From positions 62,001 to 126,000 of the forward strand of contig NZ_AUSW01000013.1 in the NCBI RefSeq assembly GCF_000471625.1: DNA of 64,000 nt. Direction: 5' to 3'. This DNA is from Psychrobacter aquaticus CMS 56. Its GTDB lineage: Bacteria; Pseudomonadota; Gammaproteobacteria; Pseudomonadales; Moraxellaceae. The number at the start of each line of letters is the position of its first letter. Within the stretch, counting starts at the first letter, position 1. Below are positions 16,434-28,122 of this stretch, piece after piece. The notes under the pieces were generated by a model, which saw only the letters and a program-made list of their open reading frames with translations, had not been told where the DNA came from and did not search any database. A program made the translations under genes and the position numbers.

Positions 16434-17642
16434 ATGATTGAACGTCTACAAATCTCATATTTGCGCAATCTAACTCAGATTAATTTGTCCTCTGCTGCTT
16501 GTAATGTCATCATCGGCGCAAACGGTAGTGGAAAAACCTCTTTGCTTGAAGCGATATTCTTATTATCCAGAGGTAAGAGCTTTCGTCATCATCAGCCCAA
16601 ACGCTATATCCAGCATCATCAAAACACGGTAACAGTACATGCCAAACTCAATGATGCCAGCACCTTGGCTATCCAAAAGCAAGCAGACGCTACAACCGTT
16701 CTTCGGCTTAATCAAACCACGGTCTATAACCAAAGTATTTTAACCGAACAGCTTCCCACGTTACTGATAGATCCATCAACAATGGATATGTTAGAGCAGG
16801 GTAGTGCGAGCCGTCGACAGCTATTAGATTGGTTAGTGTTTCACATGAAACAAGGCTTTCACCCACAATGGGTGGCTTATCAGCGTCTCCTAAAACAGCG
16901 CAATAGTTTGTTAAAAAAGACGCGACATTTGACCCAAGTACAGCTCGCCGAGTTGAAGTCATGGGACAAAGGCTTGAGCAGTCATGCTGCCCTTATTCAT
17001 CATTATCGTGAACGTATATTTGCAGAATGGCAGCCTTATTTTGCTGACAGCGTTGCTGAGTTATTGCCCAGCTATGCAGAACAATTGAGCCTGAGTTATA
17101 ACGCTGGCTATGACACCAGTATCGCACTTGATGTGCAGCTCAATGAGCGCTTAGAGCAGGATTTGCAGCTGGGTTATACGCGAATTGGCAACCACCGCGC
17201 CGATATTCATGTACATTGGCGCTCTGATGATTCAGTAGAGATGAGTGATAAGCAGCCAGAGACAACACCAGAAGCGGAAATCCATAACAAACGGCCAGTT
17301 CTAAAAGAGCAGGCAGCCAATGTTTTGTCGCGAGGTGAAAAAAAGCTGTTGATTACCGCCCTGCGTTTATCACAATTGCCGTTGCTACTTAATACGACAA
17401 AAAATGCTGAGGTGTCTGGTAATAGCTTGCAACCCCGAAACACGCCCGTCGTATTGCTTGATGATATTACGGCAGAGCTGGATGATAGAGCCATAAAAAT
17501 CTTATTATCGACGCTATCACAGCTGCCATGCCAAGTGTTTATGACCAGCTTGACTGACGATATTGTGCCCTTGGTTTTGGAATTGTGGTCAGAGCCTAAT
17601 GTGTTTCATGTGAAACAAGGCCAAGTTTTCTTTGATTCATAG
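16434..17642 (+). CDS. recF: DNA recombination and repair protein RecF
   Basis: SMC-like ATPase that loads RecA at gaps with RecO and RecR. Begins MIERLQISYLRNLTQINLSS; Walker A GANGSGKTSLLEAIFLLSRG (about residues 28-47); signature LSRGEKKLLITALRLSQLPL; Walker B VVLLDDITAELDD. At 402 aa it is longer than the usual 360, the extra residues lying in a polar stretch before the signature motif (about 265-290). Two parS-like palindromes lie in the gene, one overlapping its last codons. Confidence 0.96.
   Translation: MIERLQISYLRNLTQINLSSAACNVIIGANGSGKTSLLEAIFLLSRGKSFRHHQPKRYIQHHQNTVTVHAKLNDASTLAIQKQADATTVLRLNQTTVYNQSILTEQLPTLLIDPSTMDMLEQGSASRRQLLDWLVFHMKQGFHPQWVAYQRLLKQRNSLLKKTRHLTQVQLAELKSWDKGLSSHAALIHHYRERIFAEWQPYFADSVAELLPSYAEQLSLSYNAGYDTSIALDVQLNERLEQDLQLGYTRIGNHRADIHVHWRSDDSVEMSDKQPETTPEAEIHNKRPVLKEQAANVLSRGEKKLLITALRLSQLPLLLNTTKNAEVSGNSLQPRNTPVVLLDDITAELDDRAIKILLSTLSQLPCQVFMTSLTDDIVPLVLELWSEPNVFHVKQGQVFFDS
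16837..16852. promoter_or_regulatory. parS-like palindrome
   Basis: TGTTTCACATGAAACA inside recF, one base off the ParB consensus. Confidence 0.55.
17602..17617. promoter_or_regulatory. parS-like palindrome
   Basis: TGTTTCATGTGAAACA near the end of recF, one base off the ParB consensus; followed by AAGG as in the copy at 16837. Confidence 0.55.
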
Positions 17643-17703
17643 TATTTTGCTCTCTAGCTTTTCCTTCGTTGTTGTCAACTCGTGATGTTCTCTATTTACC
17701 AGT

Positions 17704-17851
17704 CTATAGTTGATCCACTTTAAAAAATTTACGGTTCTGCTGGTGTGAATTTTATGAAGCATCTGTCACGCTTGCGAACAGCCAGCGAGGAAAATTTATA
17801 CCAGTAGAACATAATTAACGGATGTGCCACTTTTATTCTGGATTGACTATA
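17704..17851. repeat. Palindromic intergenic repeat, type A
   Basis: Well-preserved inverted ends: TATAGTTGATCCACTTTAAA at the left and the reverse complement TATAGTCAATCCAGAATAAA at the right. Arms TCTGCTGGTGTGAATTTT and AAAATTTATACCAGTAGA pair with changes that are mainly of the G-U type. Its core is diverged. Confidence 0.75.
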
Positions 17852-17913
17852 CACCCTCCTAATCCTATCCTCTTTAAACGGTTTTTTAATAAGCACAAAA
17901 CGGCCAGCAAACA

Positions 17914-17942
17914 GTGACTTAGAAGCAAAAAAATGCTAAAAT
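17914..17942 (+). promoter_or_regulatory. Candidate sigma-70 promoter upstream of gyrB
   Basis: GTGACT (17914-17919), 17 bp, TAAAAT (17937-17942) preceded by TGC. It is about 360 bp upstream of gyrB. A second GCTAAAATGGG lies near 18085. The remainder of the 17643-18304 gap is AT-rich and shows no gene. Confidence 0.35.
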
Positions 17943-18295
17943 AGGGCTTTATTTTTGTCCTATTCTCAGCAAGTTTTTTGATAGCGTTATATAGATGTTT
18001 TTTATTGGCTAAAAATTTTAAGTAATTGATAAATATAACTTTTATTCGTTCTGTTTTGGCTTTGATTTGCTGTAAGACAAAACCGCTAAAATGGGATGAA
18101 TCAGAGTTCGACTTAACGTTTTTAAGTTCGTTGAATATCTTATAAAATTTTGGCTAATAGCCTTTAACAACTAATAGCTTTTAACAAATAATGCCTATCA
18201 AAAGTTTTGACTATAAAAGTTAAATCTAAAATAACGTTATTAGAGATCATCGTATTGATGGGTCAATAACAAACGGCTGATTATGGCTAGATTAA

Positions 18296-20914
<2,619 letters not shown>

Positions 20915-20941
20915 GTACTCTGATTTTCTTTTATTTCTTAT

Positions 20942-20980
20942 AAAAATACCGCTTTGATATCTAGAGCGGTATTTTTGTTT
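20942..20980 (+). terminator. gyrB terminator
   Basis: Stem AAATACCGCT / AGCGGTATTT with a T-run, 30 bp after the gyrB stop. The T-run merges with a parS-like palindrome at 20976-20991. Confidence 0.85.
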
Positions 20981-20991
20981 CATGTGAAACC
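20976..20991. promoter_or_regulatory. parS-like palindrome abutting a terminator
   Basis: TGTTTCATGTGAAACC, two bases off the ParB consensus, directly after the gyrB terminator. Confidence 0.5.
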
Positions 20992-21022
20992 TTTTTGCTA
21001 TTTCTGATAAGAGAACAACACA

Positions 21023-21619
21023 ATGATTGAAGTCCTGCTACTTGCTATTGCTTTAGCTATGGATGCGTTCGCCGTCGCAATTGGTTTGGGTGCCAAATCA
21101 CAAAAACAGAACCATCACTATGTTTTACGTTTGGCGTTTTATGCCGCCCTATATTTTGGTATCGCGCAGGGCATTATGCCACTTATTGGTTATCTGTTGG
21201 GTGCTGCATTGCTGGGTTGGTTGGCTGCCGCGGCTCCTTGGATTGGCGGTATTATTCTTATCGCGCTTGGTGGCAAAATGCTTTATGAAGTGGTTGCTGG
21301 CGACAAGGAAGAAGAGATTGATGACATTGCTGATGATGTATTAGCAAACAATAGCGGGCATAAAGGTATTAATCATAAGACTATGTTTACCCTTGCTATT
21401 GCCACTAGTATCGATGCAATGGCTGCTGGCTTCACGCTTAACTTGTTGGCGCTGAATGCTTGGTTGGCCTGTTTGATTATCGCGATAGTCACAGCGTTAT
21501 TTAGCTTAGCAGGTGTCTACTTAGGCTGGCGCTCTGGTACATGGTTAGAGGATAAGGCAGAAGCATTAGGTGGTTTGGTACTTGTTGCTATTGGTCTAAA
21601 AATAATGTTTTTTAGCTAA
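21023..21619 (+). CDS. mntP: Manganese efflux pump MntP
   Basis: Six-helix inner-membrane exporter of Mn2+ (family formerly YebN/DUF204). Two homologous halves each start with a [10 protein letters not shown]- or [11 protein letters not shown]-type helix holding the acidic residues implicated in transport; the halves are joined by a charged loop (about 95-118). Length 198 aa is normal. No yybP-ykoY riboswitch was recognised in the short gap after gyrB. Confidence 0.92.
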   Translation: MIEVLLLAIALAMDAFAVAIGLGAKSQKQNHHYVLRLAFYAALYFGIAQGIMPLIGYLLGAALLGWLAAAAPWIGGIILIALGGKMLYEVVAGDKEEEIDDIADDVLANNSGHKGINHKTMFTLAIATSIDAMAAGFTLNLLALNAWLACLIIAIVTALFSLAGVYLGWRSGTWLEDKAEALGGLVLVAIGLKIMFFS

Positions 21620-21632
21620 TCATCTGGTCTAC

Positions 21633-21671
21633 AAAAAACACCGCTCCAGTGACTGAAGCGGTGTTTTTTTT
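21633..21671. terminator. Terminator between mntP and rlmF (bidirectional)
   Basis: AACACCGCT / AGCGGTGTT stem (21637-21645 with 21657-21665), A-run before and T-run after, serving both converging genes. It runs directly into a parS-like palindrome. Confidence 0.85.
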
Positions 21672-21686
21672 GTTTCACGTGAAACT
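21671..21686. promoter_or_regulatory. parS-like palindrome abutting a terminator
   Basis: TGTTTCACGTGAAACT, only the last base off the ParB consensus; one of the two best sites here. Confidence 0.6.
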
Positions 21687-21706
21687 TTAATAAAGATTAT
21701 GACTGT

Positions 21707-22747
21707 TTATGCTTCTTCATCAGTATGAAAGCGCCATGCCAATATACGAGTGTTTTTTTGACCCTGACTCATCTCAATGATCCGCATTTGTGCAACATCG
21801 AGTTGTTTGAGTAATAGCTGTAAGGGCTTCACGTTTTCTGATTTTGATACCAAGGTGGTAAACCAGCCAACGTGCTCTGCAAAGCTTTGACTTTCTTTTG
21901 CCATTTTGGTCAAAAAGGTAATCTCGCCACCTTCACTCCATAGCTCTTTATGCTGACCGCCAAAGTTTAGGTTTTGTGCAGCGTTACCTGACTTTGTTGA
22001 GCTACGACTTATTTGTTCGCTTTCGTTTTTGCCGCGATGTCGTTGCAAGTTATGCTGTTTACGACTGTTGGCTTCCATCGCTTCTTCGAGTGAAGCATGG
22101 AACGGCGGGTTGCAAACAACCACATCAAAATAATCTTGGCGACCGATGATGTTTTTGAAGATGACTTTTGGCTCAGGTTGTAGTTTTACTTTTACCGCGC
22201 TTTTTAGCTTTGGATTGGCTTCACAAATAAGCGCCGCTGTGTTGACCGAAATAGGGTCGATGTCACTCGCTGTAAAACGCCAGCCGTAGCTTTGACTACC
22301 AATAATGGGATAAATGGCACTGGCACCCGTACCAATATCAAGGGCGTGGATTTCTTTACCAGTAGGCGGTGTATTATCGTCATTTACGTGGGTGGTTTGC
22401 GCGAGTAAGTCGGCAACATAGTGAATGTAATCGGCACGTCCAGGGATAGGCGGACATAGGTAGCCTTCAGGAATGTCCCAAAACTTGACACCATAATAAT
22501 GCGCTAATAAGGCTTTATTAAGCACGCGTACGGCTTGATGATCGGAGAAATTAATCGTCGGCTCGCCATTCGGATTGGTAATGGTATGATCGGCAAGCTC
22601 AGGCAAAGCGCGAGTCAATACTGCAAAGTCATAGCGACCTTGGTGCGGATTGCGCGGGTGTAGTTGCCCCAATTTTTTGGCAGTCGCGGGCGATCTGTTT
22701 TTGTGTTTGCTGTTCATGGCTCTATTGGCTGTCGGCTTACTTGTCAT
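21707..22747 (-). CDS. rlmF: 23S rRNA (adenine1618-N6)-methyltransferase RlmF
   Basis: Methylates A1618 of 23S rRNA. The family opening [13 protein letters not shown] is present at about 29-41; [20 protein letters not shown] follows. The SAM-binding segment [12 protein letters not shown] and the catalytic NPPF motif ([14 protein letters not shown]) are clear. Length 346 aa is slightly long because of basic N-terminal residues; the start at Met11 is an alternative. Confidence 0.93.
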   Translation of the reverse strand: MTSKPTANRAMNSKHKNRSPATAKKLGQLHPRNPHQGRYDFAVLTRALPELADHTITNPNGEPTINFSDHQAVRVLNKALLAHYYGVKFWDIPEGYLCPPIPGRADYIHYVADLLAQTTHVNDDNTPPTGKEIHALDIGTGASAIYPIIGSQSYGWRFTASDIDPISVNTAALICEANPKLKSAVKVKLQPEPKVIFKNIIGRQDYFDVVVCNPPFHASLEEAMEANSRKQHNLQRHRGKNESEQISRSSTKSGNAAQNLNFGGQHKELWSEGGEITFLTKMAKESQSFAEHVGWFTTLVSKSENVKPLQLLLKQLDVAQMRIIEMSQGQKNTRILAWRFHTDEEA

Positions 22748-22812
22748 AGTCTCGGGCTTTGATGTCTGAATATAAACTATTAGTTTAGCAGATTTTACGA
22801 GGAACTCACGGC

Positions 22813-23511
22813 TTATCGGCTACGTAAAATAAGATTTAAGCCCAACACGATCATCGCTGTCCCCAATACACGGTCTATCCAATGCTCAAAACGCTGAAAG
22901 CGCCGATGAATCGCAGGAATAGACAGCAACATCACCACCGTACTAAACCATGCCATCTGCAACACCATCATCCATACACCATAAATCGCCAGCTGCCACA
23001 GCGGTATATCGGGTGACAGCACCAGAGTAAATATCGCTACAAAATACACAGGCGCTTTTGGATTAAATACATTACAAAAGAAGCCACGGCGTAGAATGGC
23101 AATCGCTGAGTCGGGATTGTTGGTCGAGATATTTTTATCAGCAATCGTGTTTTGAGTGGTAAGCACGTTTTGTGCAACGTTAGAAACTGATCCTGCCGAA
23201 TTTGCCAATTCTGCTGGCTTTTTGGGTTTGGCCTGAATACCTTGCCAACCAAGATAAATCAGATAGCTGCCACCCAACCATTTAATCGCGGTCAATAGCG
23301 GCTGTGAATGGGCGATGATAGTCGCCAGTCCCAATACAGAATAGACAACATGTATGCCCAAGCCAAAAGTAATACCAAGGCTACAAATCAGCCCAGTGCG
23401 TCGACCTTTTGACAAAGTTTGCTGCGTCACCAAAACAAAATCAGGGCCGGGTGAGGCAGCTGCCAGCAAGTGAACGCCTGTGATAAGCAAAAAACCGTGC
23501 CAAAATTCCAT
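22813..23511 (-). CDS. LysE/RhtB family amino-acid exporter
   Basis: Six-TM exporter of the LysE superfamily. Start chosen at the ATG at 23511 ([16 protein letters not shown]). The family motif [20 protein letters not shown] lies near the N-terminus, followed by [20 protein letters not shown] polar loop rich in Asn, Thr and Ala (about 105-140) is longer than usual. The exported substrate (threonine, homoserine, lysine or other) cannot be told from sequence. Confidence 0.88.
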   Translation of the reverse strand: MEFWHGFLLITGVHLLAAASPGPDFVLVTQQTLSKGRRTGLICSLGITFGLGIHVVYSVLGLATIIAHSQPLLTAIKWLGGSYLIYLGWQGIQAKPKKPAELANSAGSVSNVAQNVLTTQNTIADKNISTNNPDSAIAILRRGFFCNVFNPKAPVYFVAIFTLVLSPDIPLWQLAIYGVWMMVLQMAWFSTVVMLLSIPAIHRRFQRFEHWIDRVLGTAMIVLGLNLILRSR

Positions 23512-23587
23512 AAGGTGCTCTGAGTAAATGCTTGGTTTGGATAATAGTTGCACTTATCATAAATAACGTCAACTTATAATGTGCTGG

Positions 23588-23664
23588 CTATAGTCAATTC
23601 TAAATAAAACAAAACCATTATATTCCAACGCGGAACTGGTACAAATTTTTCTTGCTCGCTGTTA
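23588..23664. repeat. Palindromic intergenic repeat, type A, left half only
   Basis: Starts TATAGTCAATTCTAAATAAA and reads through the left arm GGAACTGGTACAAATTTTTC into TTGCTCGCTG, then stops; no right arm or right end. Closest to the copy at 11313. Confidence 0.65.
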
Positions 23665-23802
23665 GGAATGAGACCATTTATCAATCAATGTTTTGTTGCT
23701 TGTGTTCTAGAGCAGGGATGTCTATATTAAAAAGGCGTTTATCACCATTTACGATACCACTATTCACGACACCACCATGCTACTGTTGACAAGGATAAAG
23801 TC

Positions 23803-24606
23803 ATGACCACAGAAAATCAGCGTACGAACGACAATCGCATCACTTATGAGACTCAAGGGCATATCTGCCTGATTGGGCTAAATCGTGCGGACAAACGCAA
23901 TGCGTTTGACAGTCATATGATTCAGCAATTGTCTGACGCTCTCACTCACTATGATAATGACGACCATCTACGCTGCGCCCTAATATTCGCCCACGGCGAG
24001 CATTTCACGGCGGGTCTTGATCTGATGGAGCTACAGGATAAATGGGACAAAGGCGCGTTTGAGTTTGATTATGATCAAATTGATCCGTGGGGCATTAGTG
24101 GTAAATTACGTAGCAAACCCATCGTCGTCGCGGTACAAGGCACCTGCTTTACCGCTGGGATTGAGCTGATGCTCAACAGTGATGTGGTCATCGCAAGTGA
24201 TAACTGCAACTTTGCGCAAATGGAAGTGCTGCGCGGTATCATGCCGTTTGGCGGAGCGACGGTACGATTTGTAGCGGCCGCCGGCTGGCAAAAAGCCATG
24301 CCGTATCTGCTCACAGGCAAAGCATTTGACGCGCAAACCGCGGATCGGCTCAATCTGGTCAGTGAAGTGGTCGAAAATGGCACAGAATACGAGCGTGCGC
24401 TCACGATTGCCAAAGAGATATGTCAGGCGGCACCGCTTGGTGTGCAAGGTCTGCTGTCGTCTGCACAAGATGTCAGCCGTAGTGGCGTCGGCGCGGCACT
24501 GGCCAATATCCATAGCTATCTGCCAGATTTGTTTTATTCAGAGGATGCCCGCGAGGGGGCGATGGCAATGGTTGAGCGGCGCGAGGCTGAGTTTAAAGGA
24601 AAGTAG
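23803..24606 (+). CDS. Enoyl-CoA hydratase/isomerase (crotonase) family
   Basis: Crotonase fold of 267 aa. Oxyanion-hole segments GEHFTAGLDL (about 65-74) and VQGTCFTAGIELMLNSDV (111-127) are clear. Glu121 and Glu141 occupy, with the correct spacing of 20, the places of the two catalytic glutamates of enoyl-CoA hydratase, so hydratase activity is plausible. The natural acyl-CoA is unknown; there is no fatty-acid operon around it. The last codons recur, diverged, at 25412-25486. Confidence 0.88.
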   Translation: MTTENQRTNDNRITYETQGHICLIGLNRADKRNAFDSHMIQQLSDALTHYDNDDHLRCALIFAHGEHFTAGLDLMELQDKWDKGAFEFDYDQIDPWGISGKLRSKPIVVAVQGTCFTAGIELMLNSDVVIASDNCNFAQMEVLRGIMPFGGATVRFVAAAGWQKAMPYLLTGKAFDAQTADRLNLVSEVVENGTEYERALTIAKEICQAAPLGVQGLLSSAQDVSRSGVGAALANIHSYLPDLFYSEDAREGAMAMVERREAEFKGK

Positions 24607-24721
24607 TGCAACCACAGCTTAATATACAAAGCTAAGTTTCTAAGACACTAAGATTCTAAAATACTAAGATTGAACGATTTTATAACCATACTAAAAGAGC
24701 CACAAGGGCTAACGACCATCT

Positions 24722-25381
24722 ATGACTGATCATTTTTATTTACTATTATTTTTGTTGTTTTTGACTTTTATGCTCAGCTTGTCAGTGGTCATGTTTCTAA
24801 AGTCCGTTAATAAAGAAGGTGGCATGTCAGATGTTTTGCGTGAAAAACTGCTGCGCTGGCTACCTTTTGATTTTATGGAAGAGCGCTTCAATATTGATAG
24901 GCTGGAATATGTTGGCTTACGGCAAGTCTTTCAACATGGCATACGAGAAGATTACTTTTATACCAATATCACCAAAAAGAGGCACTTTGTAGAGCTGAAA
25001 GAGTATATTGCCGTCAGAAAACAGATCCGTTTTTATGAAAAGAAGTGGCGCTTTATCCTTTGGGTGATGCCTGTCGTGCTGATGGTTTGTATCCCGCTGC
25101 TGCCACTACAGGACGGTGTGGATAAGTATGTAATGCTCGTACCTTTGGCGTTGCTGTTCTTTTCCATCCATAAGTTAAAAGCCATGCCTTATCGGGAGGA
25201 GTTCCTCGCTATCCAAAAGAGGATATTGCAGCAGATATATAACGCTGTGTTTGATGACAATCGTTTTGAGAGTATTGAGTTAGCCGTCAAATTAAGGAAA
25301 GTAAATAAGGTAAAAGTCTTATCCAATTATTATGATTTAGAAGCGATTGTCGATCAGATGAACGTAAAGAGTATGGAGTAA
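24722..25381 (+). CDS. Unknown three-TM membrane protein
   Basis: 219 aa with no family I recognise. TM helix at about 5-27, a cytoplasm-type charged segment rich in Arg/Lys/Tyr (30-105), two closely spaced TM helices at about 108-125 and 133-150, and a basic C-terminal tail (150-219). Lies between an intact crotonase and a crotonase remnant and just upstream of a NACHT gene, so it belongs to an inserted segment; a link with the NACHT protein is possible but unproven. Confidence 0.7.
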   Translation: MTDHFYLLLFLLFLTFMLSLSVVMFLKSVNKEGGMSDVLREKLLRWLPFDFMEERFNIDRLEYVGLRQVFQHGIREDYFYTNITKKRHFVELKEYIAVRKQIRFYEKKWRFILWVMPVVLMVCIPLLPLQDGVDKYVMLVPLALLFFSIHKLKAMPYREEFLAIQKRILQQIYNAVFDDNRFESIELAVKLRKVNKVKVLSNYYDLEAIVDQMNVKSME

Positions 25382-25411
25382 TCTTGTATTAGTAGTGGGT
25401 TGGGCGAGAGG

Positions 25412-25486
25412 CTTTGTTCAGAAGATGCGAAAGAAGGTGCAATGGCGATGGTTGAGAGAAGGAAGGCGGAATTTAGAAGGCGTTGA
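25412..25486 (+). pseudogene. 3' remnant of a second crotonase
   Basis: One frame reads SEDAKEGAMAMVERRKAEF and then three Arg and a stop, matching the end of the crotonase at 23803-24606 (SEDAREGAMAMVERREAEF). About 17 of 20 residues agree, but third codon positions differ often, so it comes from a diverged paralogue rather than a recent copy. No start or upstream domain remains. Confidence 0.75.
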
Positions 25487-25567
25487 ATATGAGATTTCAT
25501 AAGATTAAATCTTAAGAATATCAAATAAATTTTAGTGAATAATTAGAGTTGGAATAGGGCAATTAAT

Positions 25568-27355
25568 ATGGGCATGGAAACTACAGGAAGTGTCAAAGAA
25601 ATTAGAGATATCTTTGTAGAGGTTAGTCAATTTGTCGCTAATTTTTTTGGTAAAGATTACCAGAAGTTTGCTACCAAATACAACTTTGCTTTGAGTGACT
25701 ACTTAGAAGCTAAGCGAATCAGTCTTTCTAAAGTCAAAATGGCTTTCTTCTCTTCACAAGTAGTTGAACTTGATGAAATTTATGTCCCACAATTCATTTC
25801 TTTAGGAAACAAACTGTGCTCACAGGAAAGTTTTTTTGAATCACTCTTACAACATAAGAAAATAGTAGTTAGTGCCACAGCAGGTTCAGGAAAATCCTGT
25901 CTTTTGAAGAGTATGTTTATAAGTATAATAAAAGACAAAAATAGTTTACTACCTCTATTCCTAGAACTTAGGAAAGTGAATGAGACTAATAATTCTATTT
26001 TCGAAACGCTTAGAATAGATATAGCAATATATGACAAAAAATTTAATAAAGACAATTTGAACTACTTACTTGATAGAGAGGGGACAATAGTCTTTTTAGA
26101 TGGTTTTGATGAAGTAAACCATGACTTGAAAGATAAGTTCACGAAAGAAATTAATGAGTTAGCAGATAAGTATCCGAATCTCATCATCTTAGTTTCCTCA
26201 AGACCAGAATATAATTTATTCTCTGATTGGTCGCTATATAACGTCGCTCGTATTCAACCTCTAATCTTGTCTCAAGCAATAGAGGTAATAAAGAAAATAG
26301 ATTACGATGAGGATGTAAAAGAGAGGTTTACATTAGCATTAGAAAACACTCTTTTTGATAAGCAGGAAGGGTTCTCTAGTAATCCTTTATTACTTACAAT
26401 TATGTTGGTAACTTATGAGCAATTCGGAAGTATTCCCGATAGAGTTTATATATTTTATGATCATGCTTATCAAGCACTATTTAACAAGCATGACGTATCA
26501 AAACAGGGCTTCTTAAGAAAAAGTTCAACCAATCTAGATATGTACGAGTTAAGAGATATATTCGCTCTGTTCAGTTTATTTACATATAGTAAACAGATGT
26601 TTGAGATGACAGAAAATGAAATTCATACATTTTTGAAAAAATGCTTAGTACATTCAAAATCTGAGGTTATTGACAAGGATCTAAAGCTAGAGCTATTAAA
26701 TAATGTGCCTTTATTAATGAGAGACGGCCTAAATTATTGCTTTACCCATCGTTCATTTCAAGAATATTTAACTGCATATTACATAGTAAATCATGCAGTT
26801 AAAGAACAAGTTTTTGAACGTGCATGTGGACGATATTATTCAGATAATGTTGTTGATATGGCGTTTTCTATGAATAAAGACATAATGGAAGACAAGTGGA
26901 TACTTCCAAAAATAAACAAAATTTTAGAATTAAAACCAGTAGATATTACAACTATAAATCGTAAAATAACGTTAATATCAGTGTTCTTTAATCGAATTGA
27001 AGAGGTCAAAGATAGAGGAAAAAAAGAAATAGGGTTCACACACAATGAAAACTCTAACTTTCTCTACTATCTGATGAAAAAATATGATTGTCACAGTCAA
27101 ATTATTTATTTGAATAACAAATATCACTCTTATGATTTTACCTATGAAGAAACAGACTTTTTTGAATTAGTCTTAAACGACAAGGGAGCTATAATGCTTG
27201 AAGAGTTGAACGATTTTGAGAAAGATTTAGTTTGTCGTATGGGTAGTTCACGTTATGGAGAGTGGAGTTTTGAGTTAATTGAATATATTAAGAGCTTAAT
27301 TCTGACTAATAGAAACGATTCTCTAGATGATATTGAAAACTTTATTTTTGATTAA
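25568..27355 (+). CDS. NACHT-domain NTPase, candidate antiphage defence protein
   Basis: STAND NTPase of 595 aa. A helical N-terminal region (about 1-95) ends in EIYVPQFIS. NACHT domain: Walker A ATAGSGKSCLLKS with Lys109/Ser110, Walker B FLDGFDEV with Asp178, Asp181 and Glu182, and the sensor-like VSSRP (209-213). The downstream helical part has FTHRSFQEYLTAYYI, a hallmark of bacterial NACHT proteins. No LRR, WD40 or TPR repeats and no nuclease or TIR effector are visible, so it resembles the short single-gene bNACHT proteins known to protect against phages. The gene is much richer in A+T than its neighbours, which suggests transfer. Met3 (25574) is an alternative start. The defence role is inference. 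Confidence 0.85.
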   Translation: MGMETTGSVKEIRDIFVEVSQFVANFFGKDYQKFATKYNFALSDYLEAKRISLSKVKMAFFSSQVVELDEIYVPQFISLGNKLCSQESFFESLLQHKKIVVSATAGSGKSCLLKSMFISIIKDKNSLLPLFLELRKVNETNNSIFETLRIDIAIYDKKFNKDNLNYLLDREGTIVFLDGFDEVNHDLKDKFTKEINELADKYPNLIILVSSRPEYNLFSDWSLYNVARIQPLILSQAIEVIKKIDYDEDVKERFTLALENTLFDKQEGFSSNPLLLTIMLVTYEQFGSIPDRVYIFYDHAYQALFNKHDVSKQGFLRKSSTNLDMYELRDIFALFSLFTYSKQMFEMTENEIHTFLKKCLVHSKSEVIDKDLKLELLNNVPLLMRDGLNYCFTHRSFQEYLTAYYIVNHAVKEQVFERACGRYYSDNVVDMAFSMNKDIMEDKWILPKINKILELKPVDITTINRKITLISVFFNRIEEVKDRGKKEIGFTHNENSNFLYYLMKKYDCHSQIIYLNNKYHSYDFTYEETDFFELVLNDKGAIMLEELNDFEKDLVCRMGSSRYGEWSFELIEYIKSLILTNRNDSLDDIENFIFD

Positions 27356-27449
27356 AGGCTTATACATAGCTATGTTTTTATAACATAAAGTAATGTAAAG
27401 CTTCCTGTTAATGCAAATAAAGCTTCCATTTTAAAGGTAGTATTTACTC

Positions 27450-27947
27450 TCAAACCTCACCCAAATCTTCCAAATCCACATACTCTTTTTTGTCATGAAT
27501 GTTGTACATCTTGCGTTTAATCTCTGGATACAGCGTAATATCAATCGGCGGTCGGCTACCACCCATCAGGTAAGTGGCATCGGTATCGCTATCATTGCGC
27601 ATAGAGTGCGGCGCGCCATGCGCAGGGAATCCCACAAAGTCACCAGTGCGCAGCTGATACTGCTCATCGCCATAGCGAAGCGACAGCTCGCCCGACAGCA
27701 TATAGATGAACTCATCTGACTCTTCGTGATAGTGATGCGTCGTCGTCTCATCGCCTGCCTCAACTCGCACAAGGTGCAAGCCACATTTTGTGAGACCGAC
27801 GATGTCACTTAACGAGACGGTATGGCGAATGGCCTGCTCATTGAACTGATGGACGTGTTTGGTCTCCGTGGTGTTATCTATATCGGACTTCGTTAGGACG
27901 TAAGCTTGCGTATCCGTATGCGGCTTTTGGTCAGGTAGGGTCATCAT
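27450..27947 (-). CDS. Cupin-domain protein
   Basis: Single-domain cupin. Start placed at the ATG at 27947, preceded by GGAG; a longer frame to 27992 lacks support. Cupin motif 1 reads THHYHEESDEFIYMLSGE with His/His/Glu metal ligands, motif 2 is GDFVGFPAHGAPHS. The acidic C-terminal tail ends in EDLGEV. Likely a metal-binding small-molecule enzyme or sensor; substrate unknown. Confidence 0.85.
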   Translation of the reverse strand: MMTLPDQKPHTDTQAYVLTKSDIDNTTETKHVHQFNEQAIRHTVSLSDIVGLTKCGLHLVRVEAGDETTTHHYHEESDEFIYMLSGELSLRYGDEQYQLRTGDFVGFPAHGAPHSMRNDSDTDATYLMGGSRPPIDITLYPEIKRKMYNIHDKKEYVDLEDLGEV

Positions 27948-28122
27948 CTGGCTCCGTGATTGATGTTTTGAGTGTATACCACTATGAGCCAATAGTATCA
28001 GGTTTTAAAAGGATGAAAATAGCGCGATAATACTGGCAATCTGTTGGTGTTTGGTGCGGATAGTAAATTTAACAAAATCGATTGTGTAGGGACGATAAGG
28101 CAATTTTTAGTCATTTCTAGAG

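Noticed and set aside
25117-25125. DnaA box TGTGGATAA in the orphan membrane-protein gene
   Set aside because: Single exact match inside a coding region; expected by chance in 64 kb.
24607-27449. Genomic island with integrase and att sites
   Set aside because: No integrase, transposase or tRNA was found; the crotonase remnant is too diverged to be a direct repeat from site-specific integration.
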